A stretch of DNA of 64,000 nucleotides, from positions 122,466-186,465 of the forward strand of contig LLCB01000094.1 of assembly GCA_001414345.1 (NCBI GenBank). Reading direction: 5' to 3'. Source of the stretch: Hymenoscyphus infarciens (lineage: Eukaryota; Ascomycota; Leotiomycetes; Helotiales; Helotiaceae). This document shows, in pieces, positions 11,995 through 23,226 of this stretch (positions are counted from its first letter, which is position 1; each line of letters starts with the position of its first letter). A program made the translations under genes and the position numbers. Below the pieces are notes generated by a model, which saw nothing but the letters and a program-made list of their open reading frames with translations, was not told where the DNA came from and did no database searches.

Positions 11995-12428
11995 GAGAGT
12001 AGGGGCATCTTGACCATGGAATGTAAAGGGATTTGGAGTTTAGGGAGATGTTTTGCAAGGAGTTTTGGGCGCAAGGGACTGGAAATACTGTTGCTGGATA
12101 TTCTTCGCCAATACCAAAATTTAACGTTCCAAAATCTGCAAGTTATCTTGGGAGGTTTCTTGATTTCTAAACCCACCTAGCACAAAATCTTGACCATTCA
12201 ATGACCTTTTACTAAATATCTGGGTAAACAATTACTTATTTTGGCAGATCCGGGTTTCACGATAAGAGGCTTATCGTGGGCGAGGCGCATTCGGGTGCCA
12301 GATTGCTTCTCAGCCTTCCAGGTCCATCAACTTCAACGCGACACTGTCTCTCTCAATTCGCACTCATGCTCGTATAATGGCTGTTTCTTCGTCTCTCCAG
12401 GTTCCAAAAACACAGTCATTGATACTGC
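11995..12428. other. short tandem intergenic region
   Basis: This is the 3' flank of the DUF2423 gene and the promoter or 5' UTR of the GPI transferase gene. No other gene is seen. The region near 12241-12420 is CT-rich, as fungal 5' leaders often are. Confidence 0.4.
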
Positions 12429-15400
12429 ATGGCCGTGGCCCCTAGATTTCCTATTTCCATTCTTTCCAGCGCGATGGTCTCCCGAATGTCGACCATCTGT
12501 CTTGTGGCAGCAAATATTTTGATCCCAATCGCAATACTAACCTTTGCAAGCGGCTTCTTTCCTTATAAGCCATTCTTGACAGGACTAGCCCGGTATGAAT
12601 CCCTGGAATATGGACCTCCGCCAGAGGCTCCGTTTGACAAGGTCATTTTTATGGTGGTAGACGCTCTTCGAAGGTACGGCGGCTCGGAATGAGGGAATGC
12701 GGATAGGAACTGACAATGGTAGTGATTTCGTTTTTGGTGAAGAGTCCGGGTTCAAATTTACCCAGAGGTAATTGGGACTTTCCAATCGAATAAGGTCAGA
12801 AAGCTAACAGGTCAACAGTCTGATTTCCTCTGGTGCTGCGATTCCCTTTACAGCTCATGCCACGTCTCCTACCATTACCATGCCGAGAATCAAAGCCATC
12901 ACTACGGGCTCCACTCCTTCCTTCCTCGACGTGATTCTCAATTTTGCGGAATCCGATACCTCCTCTACCCTGGCCACACAAGACACATGGCTGGCACAAT
13001 TGAAGGCCAAGGGGGGTGGAAAAATGATCATGTATGGGGATGACACCTGGCTGAAGCTCTTTCCGGACTTTTTTGATCGGGCAGATGGCACTTCAAGCTT
13101 TTTTGTTGCGGTCAGTCTATGTTTGATAGGTGTATATAGCAGATAGCTGAATTTATTTTGTTAGGATTTTACCGAAGTGGACAACAACGTTACAAGACAT
13201 GTCCCTGAAGAATTGAAGAATGATGATTGGAATACCATGGTGCTACACTACCTCGGACTTGACCATATTGGACACAAGGCAGGACCTCGAAGGTAATTCT
13301 TTGCACAAGTCCATTGTTGAATTATACTGACAAAGCAAAAGTCCCAATATGATCCCAAAGCAAAGTGAGATGGATGGAATTGTTTCCCAAATACATCATG
13401 CTATTGAAACGACCGAAGCCCTTGAATCGACGCTTTTGATCCTGTTAGGAGATCATGGCATGAACGATGCTGGTAACCATGGTGGTTCGGCTCCAGGTGA
13501 AACATCACCTGCTCTTGTCTTCATATCTCCCAAGTTGAAAACAATCAACTCCGGGTCTCAAACACCCGCTGCCTTTGAGGAAAACTTCCGATATTATTCG
13601 ACGGTCGAACAATCCGACATTGCTCCTACCTTGGGAGCTCTTTTGGGATTTCCGGTTCCTCAAAACAACCTAGGAGCTTTCATTCCCGCCTTTCTTCCCT
13701 TCTGGCAACAGAGTATGTAAAGATTCTTTAGACTGTTCTTCATTTTTGCTAAACATCAATAGGTAACGACCAAACTCAGATCTTATGGAGAAATGCTAGA
13801 CAGATTCTAAATGTTGTCGAGGCTACATTTCCATCATTCGAGGGTGACGGGCCCTCGTCAAATTGCGATCAATTGAGTAGCGACGTCGAAGAGCTTGCCT
13901 GTGAATGGAGAATCATCGCCCAAGCGAGGCCAAAAGCAGACGAAGAACACCAAGATATTGATGCTTGGGTTTTGATGATTACCAAGGTTTGTCTACTTGT
14001 GGCATTGAATCGACCCCTTAAAACTAACAAATAAACAGTGGCTCAAAAAGGCATCCGAATTGATGAGTAGCACCGCGAGCAATTACGATGTTTCAAAGCT
14101 TCTCACTGGTCAAGTCGTTGCCGCAACTGGTTTGTTACTGGCATCTATTGCTGCAGGTCCAACTATCGCCAATTCCATTAAAAACAGCGCTCCATTCATT
14201 CTCATCACGCTTCTTTATGGAATCATGATGTTTGCAAGCAGTTATGTCGAAGAAGAGCATCATTTCTGGTATTGGGCTACTACCGCTTGGTTGACGTTAC
14301 TCTGGGTCAAAGGGTAGGCAATTTACAACACAATAGATGACATTGACTGACATCAACAGAAAACGAAAGAGAGAGTTTGGATCCCTTGGATCCCGTCTTT
14401 TAGATCTTAGCTCAATTTTTATTCTCCTCGCTGCGAGATTTACAAGACGCTGGAATCAGACAGGCCAGAAATGGGCTGGCGAGCCAGATATAGCAAAGAC
14501 TTTCTTCTTCGAACATCGGATGTTCTTTTGGTCCTTGGTTGCAATCACTTACTTGTGGATTCTTCAAGTCTTTGTTAGCATTGGCTTCCCTCGATTTCAT
14601 CGAATTGGTGCTGGAGTCATTGGGACCGCCATCGTAACTGCAGCTGTTTCTTTTAAACTCGCCTTTACGCATGAGGACTCTCCCGAACTCATGCCTGACA
14701 TCATTAAATCATTCGGTAGTAATGATGTCGGAGTCTCATTAGTGACTCGCGCCAGAATAACCTTCATGGCAATTGCCGTGGTCCTGGCATATACACTGGG
14801 CTCCAGTTTCAGCCATAAAAGGCCCAATCGTAAGTCCACCCTCCCCTTCATTCAAATTCATCTCTAAAGAGGAAACAGCAACCATGCGGACTATCCACAA
14901 TCTCCTCACCCTATTCCTGGCCACCCAATCAAGAGCAACCAACATCCCCCTCCTCCTAATCTTCGAAATCCAATTCTACCTCCTCAACGACTCCTCCCTT
15001 TCCCTCGTTGAAATAACAACCTCCTCCCTCCTCCTCCAACACATGTCCTTCTTCGCCTTGGGTGGTTCAAACGCCATATCCTCCATCGACCTCTCCAGCG
15101 CCTACAACGGCGTGAGCGGGTACAACGTTATAGCGGTAGGAATTCTAACCTTCGTGAGTAATTGGACGGGTCCAATATTCTGGACTTCAGCAACAAACCT
15201 CATGCTTTTACGTCTTAAGAGCAAAGGAGGAAAGGAAGGGGAGGGATTATTGTTTGGACATCTTGCGATGCTGACGGTGTTTGTTACTGCGGCTTTGGTG
15301 TTTGTTATGGGTGCTTGTACGTTGTTGAGGACACATCTTTTTATTTGGACAGTTTTCAGCCCAAAGTTCCTTTATAGTATGGCTTGGTGTTTGGGGCAGC

Positions 15401-15462
15401 ATTTGGTTGTTAATGTTGGACTGGGGGGTGGACTGTTTTGGTTGGGGGGAAAGTATTTGTAG
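12429..15462 (+). CDS. LAS21: GPI ethanolamine phosphate transferase 2 (Gpi7/Las21)
   Basis: Nine exons: 12429-12673, 12723-12767, 12819-13110, 13165-13292, 13342-13712, 13763-13986, 14039-14313, 14360-14829, 14879-15462; 877 residues, usual for the family. A signal-anchor helix is followed by an alkaline-phosphatase-type luminal catalytic domain. Its metal-binding and nucleophile signatures are 'VVDALRSDFV', 'TSPTITMPRIKAITTGS', 'HYLGLDHIGHKAG' and 'LLGDHGMNDAGNHGG'. The C-terminal half carries many hydrophobic membrane segments. The enzyme adds ethanolamine phosphate to the second mannose of the GPI anchor precursor in the ER. A second in-frame ATG at 12474 ('MVSRMSTICLVAANI') is an equally plausible start and gives 862 residues. 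Confidence 0.93.
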
Positions 15463-16340
15463 ATGGCAGCAGGGTTTGAAAAAAGAGTTCTAAGATAGAG
15501 GGGGAAAGCCTGTGTATGGTTAGAAGGATTAGGTTCTGGAACTTAAGGAAATAGAATCATATGAAAGGGTTGTTGAGTTAGCATTATTCTCCCATTTCCT
15601 CTCGTGACGAGGACTTTGCGAACGAGGTTCGCATTTAGTTTTACGGAAACAGCATCAGTGTTACTCCTTCTGATTTCTGAGAAAGCCACCTCCACCATCA
15701 CCAGACATGCTTCCACAACACCATAAGACGACGACATCAGCAATAATACAGCATCACCGGTCACTCCGCTTCCCAACAGAAAATCCACCTCCTCCAACTT
15801 GGACTCGGAGACGTCAATCAACCTCCGAAAATTCAGGTTCCACCACAAGGCAGAACCTAAGGCTTGTTGTAATCTTACATTACCAGTAGACTGGGCAATG
15901 TGCCTCATCACACTTGCTATTACACTGTATGGTGGGGGTGGAGGGTTTGGGAGGGATTTAGTGGTGGATTCTCTGGAGCGAACGTGGGGGGAAGCACATA
16001 AAGGGAATATGGCATTCTGGAATTTAACTCATGGACATAGAGAGAAATGTCAGCTGCTGAGGACAGCGGGTAACAAATTCACGAGAAATGGGGACATAAA
16101 GGGGGCGGTACTATTTAACAGTACCCCAAATATATGAAAACAATCGAACTTCATTCTTCGAAACACGTAGGTTAATATATTAAAACGTCCCAAGTAATTA
16201 GATCAATAATACTGTATCATCCTGGATGGCTGGAACAAGGAGCTAGCTAGACAGGTGCGGACCTTCTCTCTTATTGTTGAGTGACATCCGGACGTGTTTT
16301 TGTGTAACTCGAGTACCGTGGTCCGTCCGGGTAAGACACT
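15463..16340. other. intergenic region, no supported gene
   Basis: Overlapping frames of 60-122 codons occur on both strands at 15543-16137. None has a recognisable domain and none shows a better claim than its opposite-strand shadow. It holds the 3' flank of the GPI transferase gene and leads into the repeat block. Confidence 0.4.
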
Positions 16341-16825
16341 GAATAGCGAGTAAGCCGGCGCCAAGTTTGGGGGCTAAAATGGGTTGCGGATAAGCCAAAC
16401 ATTTGACGAGTAAGCAACCAAGAATCGTGTAAGCTACTAAACAAGGAGCAAACCAGTAAGTGTACTATTAGAGGCCAAAAAAGTGTTGCGGGTAAGCCAA
16501 GGATGTATCGAGTGAGCTAGTAAAAATCAAGCAAGCTACTAAAATCTTAGTAGGCTACTAAGATCCTAGTAAGCTAGTAAGAATCCCGTAAGCTAACACC
16601 TGATTTAGAGGCTGAAAGATATTTGCGAGTAAGCTAACAAATATCGAGTAACCTATTCACCTATAGTTGGGGGCGAAAAAGTGTTGCGAGTAAGCTAATC
16701 GTGTAGCGAGTGAGCTATCAAATAACGAGTAATCCTACGTGTAAGCCACGAGTAATCCGCGAGTAAGCAACAAGTAAGCCACCCGTAACCCAACAGCAAG
16801 CTTGGGGGCCAAAAAGGAGTCACGT
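16340..16825. repeat. degenerate GTAAGC-rich repeat block
   Basis: About twenty copies of a short motif close to (G/C)GAGTAAGC or CTARYAAG recur every 15-30 bases. A longer landmark, roughly GGGGGCYAAAAnGTGTTGCGRGTAAGCY, recurs near 16369, 16470, 16607, 16670 and, truncated, 16805. This gives an irregular higher-order spacing of about 63-137 bases. Copies all point the same way on the plus strand. There is no open frame across the block and no transposon domain. Its origin is unknown to me. Confidence 0.75.
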
Positions 16826-16969
16826 GCCATCGACATGAGTACAAAATTGGGTTTTGAGAATGTCTTCCTACTTCCTTGAGCAAAGACCGAAGCTCCTACC
16901 CATGAACAGCACGGCAACTATCGAACATTGAGAGTCATAGGGTCTCCTTTCAAAAGGAGAGATGACATT

Positions 16970-17885
16970 TCATATCAAACTACCAAATAAATCATCAAAA
17001 GCATCTCGCTTCTTCTTTTTCTTCTTCGGTCGTTTCGTTTTCAGCGTTGATTCTTCCACCACCCCCTCTATCTCCTCTTTTACTTCCTTCCTCTTTTTCT
17101 CCTTGGAAGAATTATTCTTTATCTCAACCTCGAATTCTCCCTCTCCAAGCTCATCAATTTCCTGTGCCTCCAACTTCAAAGGCTCAAACTCGTCTCTCGA
17201 AATCACCTCCCCCAAATCATCGGTACTAATCTCTTGACTCGTTTGCGGCTGTAATAAAACCAACCCGGATTTCTCTCCCCCGACTGGAAGTTCTCGAGGC
17301 TCCAGGTCCAGGTCAATTTCTTTCGCGACTTGCTTCACAACCGTTTGGAATCTTGCCAGGGAGCCTATGAGCATCAAGCCTAGGGAGGCATACTGATTGT
17401 CGGCAACAAGAGTTGAGAAGGCTCTAGATATTTCATTAGTTAAACCTTCCTGGGCTCTTGTTTGCTCTTTCCCGAAGAAGCGTGAAAGACGGGAACAGGG
17501 TCAGAACGACTCACAAGTACCACCTCCCAATCATATCCCCCTTCCCTCCCAAAGCCAAAAACTCAATTCTAGCAATTAATTTCTCCCGAGCCGCAATCGT
17601 GAATTTACTTTCTTTCCTTGCTTTTCCCTCTTTTTTCCCCTCTTTCTTGCCATACCCAGGATCCAGAACACGTGCTGCATCAAACTCTTCGATTTCCCTC
17701 GATAACATGGCGGTCTGACGTAGAAACTGGGGAAGAGATTTATACCATTTCGCGAGACGATGTTGATTTTTGTTTCGGTGGTTGAGATGGTGGAGTGTGA
17801 GATGGAGGGTGGTCAGAGTTGCGAGGGGTGTTGTCAGGGACGTGGCTGGGGTAGTGGTCGTGGTCGTGGGCTTTGAAGGCGCCAT
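16970..17885 (-). CDS. RMP1: RNase MRP subunit Rmp1-like protein
   Basis: Two exons on the minus strand, 17885-17515 and 17423-16970, joined across a 91-bp intron; 274 residues. The N-terminal core carries the family's hallmark 'HHLNHRNKNQHRLAKWYKSL', followed by helices and, after the intron, 'LVADNQYASLGLMLIGSLAR'. The C-terminal half is acidic and then strongly basic ('KTKRPKKKKKKRDAFDDLF'), as in nucleolar proteins. Rmp1 is the protein found in RNase MRP but not RNase P, the ribonucleoprotein that cuts pre-rRNA at site A3. The N-terminal poly-Thr stretch is low complexity. The assignment rests on the HRNKNQH signature and overall architecture. Confidence 0.8.
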
Positions 17886-18646
17886 CTTGAGGTGGGAGAT
17901 AAGATGGCGATGCGAGATGCGAGATGCGGTTTGAATTCAAGGTGCTTGAGATTGGTGTTGAACTCAGGGCCCGGAGATGGTCATTTTTGATGTTGGCGTT
18001 AGCTTGAGTGAGTGAGAGGTTTGGTGGGTTTGGGGTTGAAGTTATCGCGGGGTCTTGTCTTGGCGCAATTTAGATGCACGCCAGGAATCTTTGAGCACAC
18101 GGATTTCAACGTCACTTCATCACTTCATCACTTCAAAGATTTGTATTTCTCTTAGATATCATGGTTCATAGCAATCGAGGCAAAGTATCACATCGTGTTT
18201 GAGAAGGCCTCGAGTTAAAGAAAAACTGGTAGCAAAGATAGGAAAATCCTCTGCTTGAAACTCCCCATTTTTCGCGACGATGGTTACGCGAGGAGTTGGG
18301 GAGACACCCAAGCTATTACTGCTCATTTGTGACTTGAATGCAAGTAAGACCTTGGAAATGGCTTGCCTCTTTGCTTGCAGTCACATTGAGCTAAAAATCT
18401 GCCGACTTCAAATGACATAAACAAAACAAGTCGCAAATCGCAAGAAATCAGCGACATCCTGGTGTTCCCCCTATTAATACCTCCTCGAGAGCAAAAAGCC
18501 TTGCGAAGAAGAATCCTTAGAAAAAACAGCAAAAATTAATCGCCGTGTGGCTCTTAAGAAACTCCTCTCCCATCCGAAGAGGATCTTTGGTCCGTTTTTT
18601 GTTCTGTACAAGTGAGCAGTGTGTCATCAGGGTTCTCCCGTTTTGC
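17886..18646. promoter_or_regulatory. upstream region of RMP1, otherwise empty
   Basis: This is the promoter region of the minus-strand RMP1 gene followed by sequence without a supported gene. A 10-base direct repeat (CACTTCATCA, two and a half copies) occurs near 18112-18134. A 69-codon minus-strand frame at 18323-18532 shows no recognisable content. Confidence 0.35.
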
Positions 18647-19141
18647 TTATCTGTGTGCACCATTACACGGGAAACGCCTGGGCGTACGCGAGGAGTCCTC
18701 TTCTTTTGATGAAGGGGTTTTTAGATGGGAAGCGCTGAGGAGATGTTAGTGAGTGATCTTTAAGTGAAGGAAGAGAGGAACTTACGGACATTCCTTACTA
18801 ACCGGGCCTGCCGAATCATATTTATATCCAGCACAAGACCACCTCGAAGGGAGCAGGGTTAGCTCGGGTGGTTTTGCTTGGTGTTTGCCTGTGAGACTTG
18901 TAGGCACTGAGTATGTCGAGAGTCCCGCAGGGGCGGTCATTGACCGTGATATCATCAGGAACCTACCTGCAGCTATCGAATAATCAGTAAAGAAACTCAT
19001 GGAACTTAATTGAAAGAAAGGAAACTTACTATCTCGATCTCGCGGGTGAGCGGACCGTTTTAGGACTTTAAAAGAACCTCTCGTACAAGACATCCTCTCG
19101 CAAACGAGTGGGCCAGAGTCGAGAGGGTGTGAATGGGCCAA
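18647..19141 (-). CDS. possible small spliced gene of unknown function
   Basis: Three minus-strand segments, 19141-19030, 18966-18786 and 18734-18647, are each bounded by GTAAGT donors and CAG acceptors. Together they stay open for 126 residues, with introns of 63 and 51 bases. The donor quality and intact phase are the only evidence. The predicted product (rich in Ser, Pro, Lys; three Cys in the first two exons) resembles nothing I know, and it has no signal peptide or membrane segment. It could equally be a spliced non-coding transcript or chance. An internal ATG at 19093 is an alternative start. Confidence 0.25.
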
Positions 19142-20410
19142 AGTGTGGGGGGGAGAGGTTCAGGGTTTTGTGATGCTTTGTACTTGTTCTGGTATGCTGA
19201 GCTCGAACGTCTGAGGGTTTGAATTGCATCTTCCATGTCAATACACCTCTGGCCACACTCACTCCCGTCGAGGATCGAACGCTATGCAGCCCATGACGGT
19301 GACAATTTGATGGTGATGAGTCAACACTCAAAAGGCGAATGTGAAACGAATTGGATGGAAGTGACAAACTAGTACCAAATAAAGTGCGTCGAAATAAAGT
19401 AAGTGCGTTTGAAATTGAAAAAAAAACCCCCCGACGGGAAGAGGTGAGTCTCGATGTATGTCTTGAGGTCGACCTCGCTCCTTCCTTCTTTGCCTCACGA
19501 GACCGCAATCGACATAACAGGTCGTTCCTTCCTTTACACCCGATCTCAACATACCTTATTTACTTTCGCGCACCCTTTCCTGAACCTGGTGTGCTACTGC
19601 ATCCTCCTCAATCATTCAAGCAATTGAGTGTCACCCAACCCCCGACCCGTCAAAAGAAAACATTAGGATGCTCACAAGCCGCCTTCTGCCTTCCCTTCCC
19701 TACCGACAAAGTGAAAAACGACCAACGATACAGTCTCGTTGCCACCCACACGAAAATTATTGACATATCCTAATCATGGAAAGCTTATCCCACTTGCTCA
19801 CCTCCGACTCATTTCCCAGCTTCCCATTAGCTCTTGGTTAAGGTGATGTACGAAAGGAAGACAAAGGGTAGTGACCAATCGAACGGCAAAATCATCAGGG
19901 CTACTAATAGCTCGACGTTTTGTACAAGCTATTTTTACAAGATAGTGCTATCGGTATGCCACCTACTAATAGCCGCCATTAACATAAGAGCCCGGAGAAG
20001 TAAGTATTACTCTGCGAAGACTTGAGGATCGGTCTTTCCTAAAACCTCTCGTCCAATGATCCCAATTGTTCTTGATAGACGAGAAACGCGGTGTCTACAG
20101 AGTAACGCTTACTTCTCGTAGCAACGAAATTGTATCTCATTTGACACTACCTAACACCCTATTTTCTAGGTATGACCCACCCGTCAACTTAATACATCAA
20201 AGGACAAAAGCTAATCAAAGCAAATGGGTATATATGCGCCTAATACGCCTTTCCCTTTCCCTCCGATTCATCCCATACCATTTGTACTTTCGCTCCTCCC
20301 AGCCAGCTATATGTTTTTTTTAAAGCAGCCAGTGCGCCTGCCCCGCAGTATATTCATGCCCTCTCCTTTTCCACGTACAGTATACACACACATGACCCCA
20401 TCCCAAATAT
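19142..20410. other. gene-poor intergenic region
   Basis: Several frames of 60-146 codons overlap on both strands between 19068 and 20320, with no recognisable domains. There is no tRNA-like cloverleaf that I could fold by eye. It is bounded on the right by the 3' end of the cohesin loader gene. Confidence 0.4.
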
Positions 20411-22945
20411 CTACCCATGAAAGCTCCCCCTGTTACTCCCCGAGCCACCTCCCCCTGTAGCTTCCAGCGCAAACTTCTCCGCCATAGCCATCTTGGAAGC
20501 CGCCTCCGTCTTCTTCCCCTGCACATCATAACACTTCGCCATCATGCCATCAGCCACGCTCCTCCACAGCAAACTGCCACTTTTCTGCGCTTGATACACA
20601 CCCGCCTTCGCACTCTTCTCCGCTTGGTCCCCAACGACATTTGAGAAGAATCGCGAGCACATGACGTTGAGAATAATGCATATGAATTGATTATTTTGCG
20701 TCTTCTTCGCTCCGCCGAGCGCATTGCCCAGGAAATTTTTGATGGAGAAGAGTGGATTTGGAGGGTTGATAGGAACAGTCGCTTGGACGAGTCGAAAGGC
20801 AGTTTGGATATCGAGGTTGGGATGTTTGTCGCAGATGGGTTCGAGCATGGCGAGCGTGGCGGCGTTGTTGGCGGTATTCTGATGACTGGGAATTTGAAGA
20901 ATCCAAAGGGCATTGAGGGCCGCTATAATAGAGAATTCGCGCTCGATTTTCGAAGTGAGAGTTGTTTTGCCTTGGGCGAGGGAAAACCTGGGGTCCTGAA
21001 ATATCCCCAAAGCTATGCCCAGATCTCCTATGCCTTGATAATAGACACCTGTGAGGTATAACGCTAGACATTCAAGAGGACCAGGTAGAGCAAAATCGAA
21101 TTGTCGAGCTGTAGACCTTAGCTGATCGATATTGAGTTTGACTTGTTTCCAGTCCGAAACCCCAGCGGCATAGAAAGCCATGAATAGTTGGTAATAACAC
21201 ATGATTTCTCCTCGCCAAAGTTGCTTCTCGGCCATTTCGGGTAACAGACCTTCGGTCAGTCGCGATGCTTTGATATTCACTGATTTTGTCACATTAGTAT
21301 TGAAAATGTTATGCGATAGAGATTGTGATTACCTTTTAAAGCATTCAGACCCTGTCTCAAGAACTTGATTCCCGTTTGATTGTTTTGGTGTAGGAACACG
21401 ACCCCACAAAGTAGGAAACTGGGAATTTTGGTCAGTGAGATAATTGAAAGCAAAAAGGGAAAACTAACCAGATTGAGTATGCATCAGTTTTGTTAAGAAA
21501 TGAGAACATTAGATTATCGCGACCATCCTCCCCAATTCCCAGGACTGATCTCGTCTCATGGCTGACCGTATGTGAGCTTCTGGGATTTCTGTTGATGGGA
21601 ATAGCTATGGTATCACAAGCGCGATCCCAATTATCATTTTGGATAAGCTGATCCATTGTCTTTTGTAAATTCATCAATTTGACCGACATTTGTGGTATAT
21701 TTCCCTCCCGAATACTGCACATGACATCGAGGAGATTTGTCAAGCCATTGAGCTGCAATATGCTAGCACCGACATCTAACTGATGTTTTCGTGCAGCACC
21801 GAGGGCTCCGTGGGCAAGTGTGAGGGCATCCGGTGCTGCTGACCTCATATGTGCCATTGCTTCGATCAGAGAGGCAGTGAGGTGTATCGCATTATCCTGT
21901 TGCTTGGTCGCAAGTTCCGAGATCTTTTGTAAAGTCGTAATTGCAGAATGGCCGTCTGCGAGATTTCCAGTTTCCATGGCATATTGAGCTCGCAGAAATC
22001 GAAGAGGATAAACCCAAGAAATATGTTGGTAGCTGCTATGGAGTTAGCCTGAATTTACCAGAAGCACAAAAGAGCGACGTACGCTTCTGCCTCAACGATA
22101 TATCCATCTAATGCTTTCATGGCGGCCTTTGGGTTCTTCTGTGCCATTATTCGAGCCAGTAAATACTGCATGGCGTACATGAGATCATAGTAGTGGTTCT
22201 AATCCAAGTCAGAAGTGCTCTCTTGTCCTTCGCGCTCCCAAAAGAAACATACCCTCTCGCAAAGACTGATTCCTTTGCTCAATGCAGTCTCCGCCTCCAT
22301 TGTATTATCCGTCTCTTCGTGAAGCACACCAGCATAACGTAGTCGAACATTTGCTTCCAACCTGGGCGGCAGCTTCCCTCTCTTCAGCGCTGCGTCTAAG
22401 CATTTCAATCCCGTCGCAACTAGCCGTTGGTATGCCTCGACGTGAGCGGGGGTCACTAAGATGGAAGCCGATGGACCGAGTTCGTGAGCAGCATCAAGGT
22501 ACTCTTCTGCGAGAGATATCAGGACCCTCGAGGTATCTTGCTGGGGTTCGGGCGCCGGTACTGGCGCTGGTGCTGGACTAGACATTGCAGCCGGATTGAT
22601 ATACATTGAATTACTCGGAGGGGCATTGTTTCGCGAGATGGAGTTTAGGTGGCCCAGATGCGCCGGAGGTTGCTGAAAGATCTGGGAAGGTTGTATAAAC
22701 ATTTGAGGTTGCGGAGGTGGATGGTTGGAGTGAGTAGGAGCTGGTCCGCCATAGCGATTTGGGTCGGGAGGCGGCATTGCATACTGAGGTCGATGTTGGG
22801 TGGGTGCATAGTACTGATTCGACGGTGTTGGATACGGATTGTGGTTATGTCGCATTTCGGGACGAGGAAGCGTATTGGGATGGCCGTTTCCCCAGCCATT
22901 GCCATTGCCGTTGCCATGCGAGTGTGGACTGCCCTGATACGACAT
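20411..22945 (-). CDS. SCC4: Scc4/Mau2 cohesin loader subunit
   Basis: Five exons on the minus strand: 22945-22253, 22198-22083, 22032-21469, 21418-21333, 21279-20411; 775 residues. The first ~140 residues are Pro/Gln/Asn/His-rich and likely disordered. The rest is a long array of TPR-like helices beginning 'LISLAEEYLDAAHELGPSAS'. It includes 'LKCLDAALKRGKLPPRLEAN', 'RLRYAGVLHEETDN' and 'HYYDLMYAMQYLLARIMAQK', typical of the cohesin loading factor family. With Scc2 it loads cohesin on chromatin. The chosen start is ATG 22945 ('MSYQGSPHSHGNGNG'). The frame stays open to an earlier ATG at 23170, which would add 75 residues and leave only 56 bp to the divergent neighbour. The tail ends in a Gly/Ser-rich stretch. 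Confidence 0.9.
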
Positions 22946-23226
22946 ACTTCCTATGTCTCCTGTATCCTGTCTCCTACCTTTGACACCGACAACGTCTGAA
23001 TAGATGAGTGGGTCTGCTGGTGAGTAAGGTATAGGTAGGTAGTGAAATCTAGCCTTGGCACCTTTCCCTGGATAAGGAAGAACTTCGGCCAATTGCCCCC
23101 CCCCACCGCCCCCCTGCCCAAAAGGATCCTGCCGAGGCATTTCCATCTCACCCTCCTGGGGACAGGACATATTTTGCCAACAACTTTCAGCTCCCCAATC
23201 ACACTCAAATACTTTCCACCTTCAAA

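Noticed and set aside
16340..16825. CRISPR-like array
   Set aside because: Irregular spacing, degenerate short motifs and a eukaryotic setting; no constant repeat/spacer structure.
16340..16825. Telomere-type repeat
   Set aside because: The fungal telomere unit TTAGGG/CCCTAA is absent here and at both window ends.
19328..19773. Overlapping 140-146-codon frames on both strands
   Set aside because: They are mirror frames of the same region with low-complexity composition and no domain.
19900..20000. Possible tRNA suggested by repeated CTACTAATAGC segments
   Set aside because: No acceptor stem, T-loop TTCRA or anticodon arm could be assembled.
20687..21061. Plus-strand 124-codon frame inside the cohesin loader
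   Set aside because: Antisense shadow of the SCC4 last exon.
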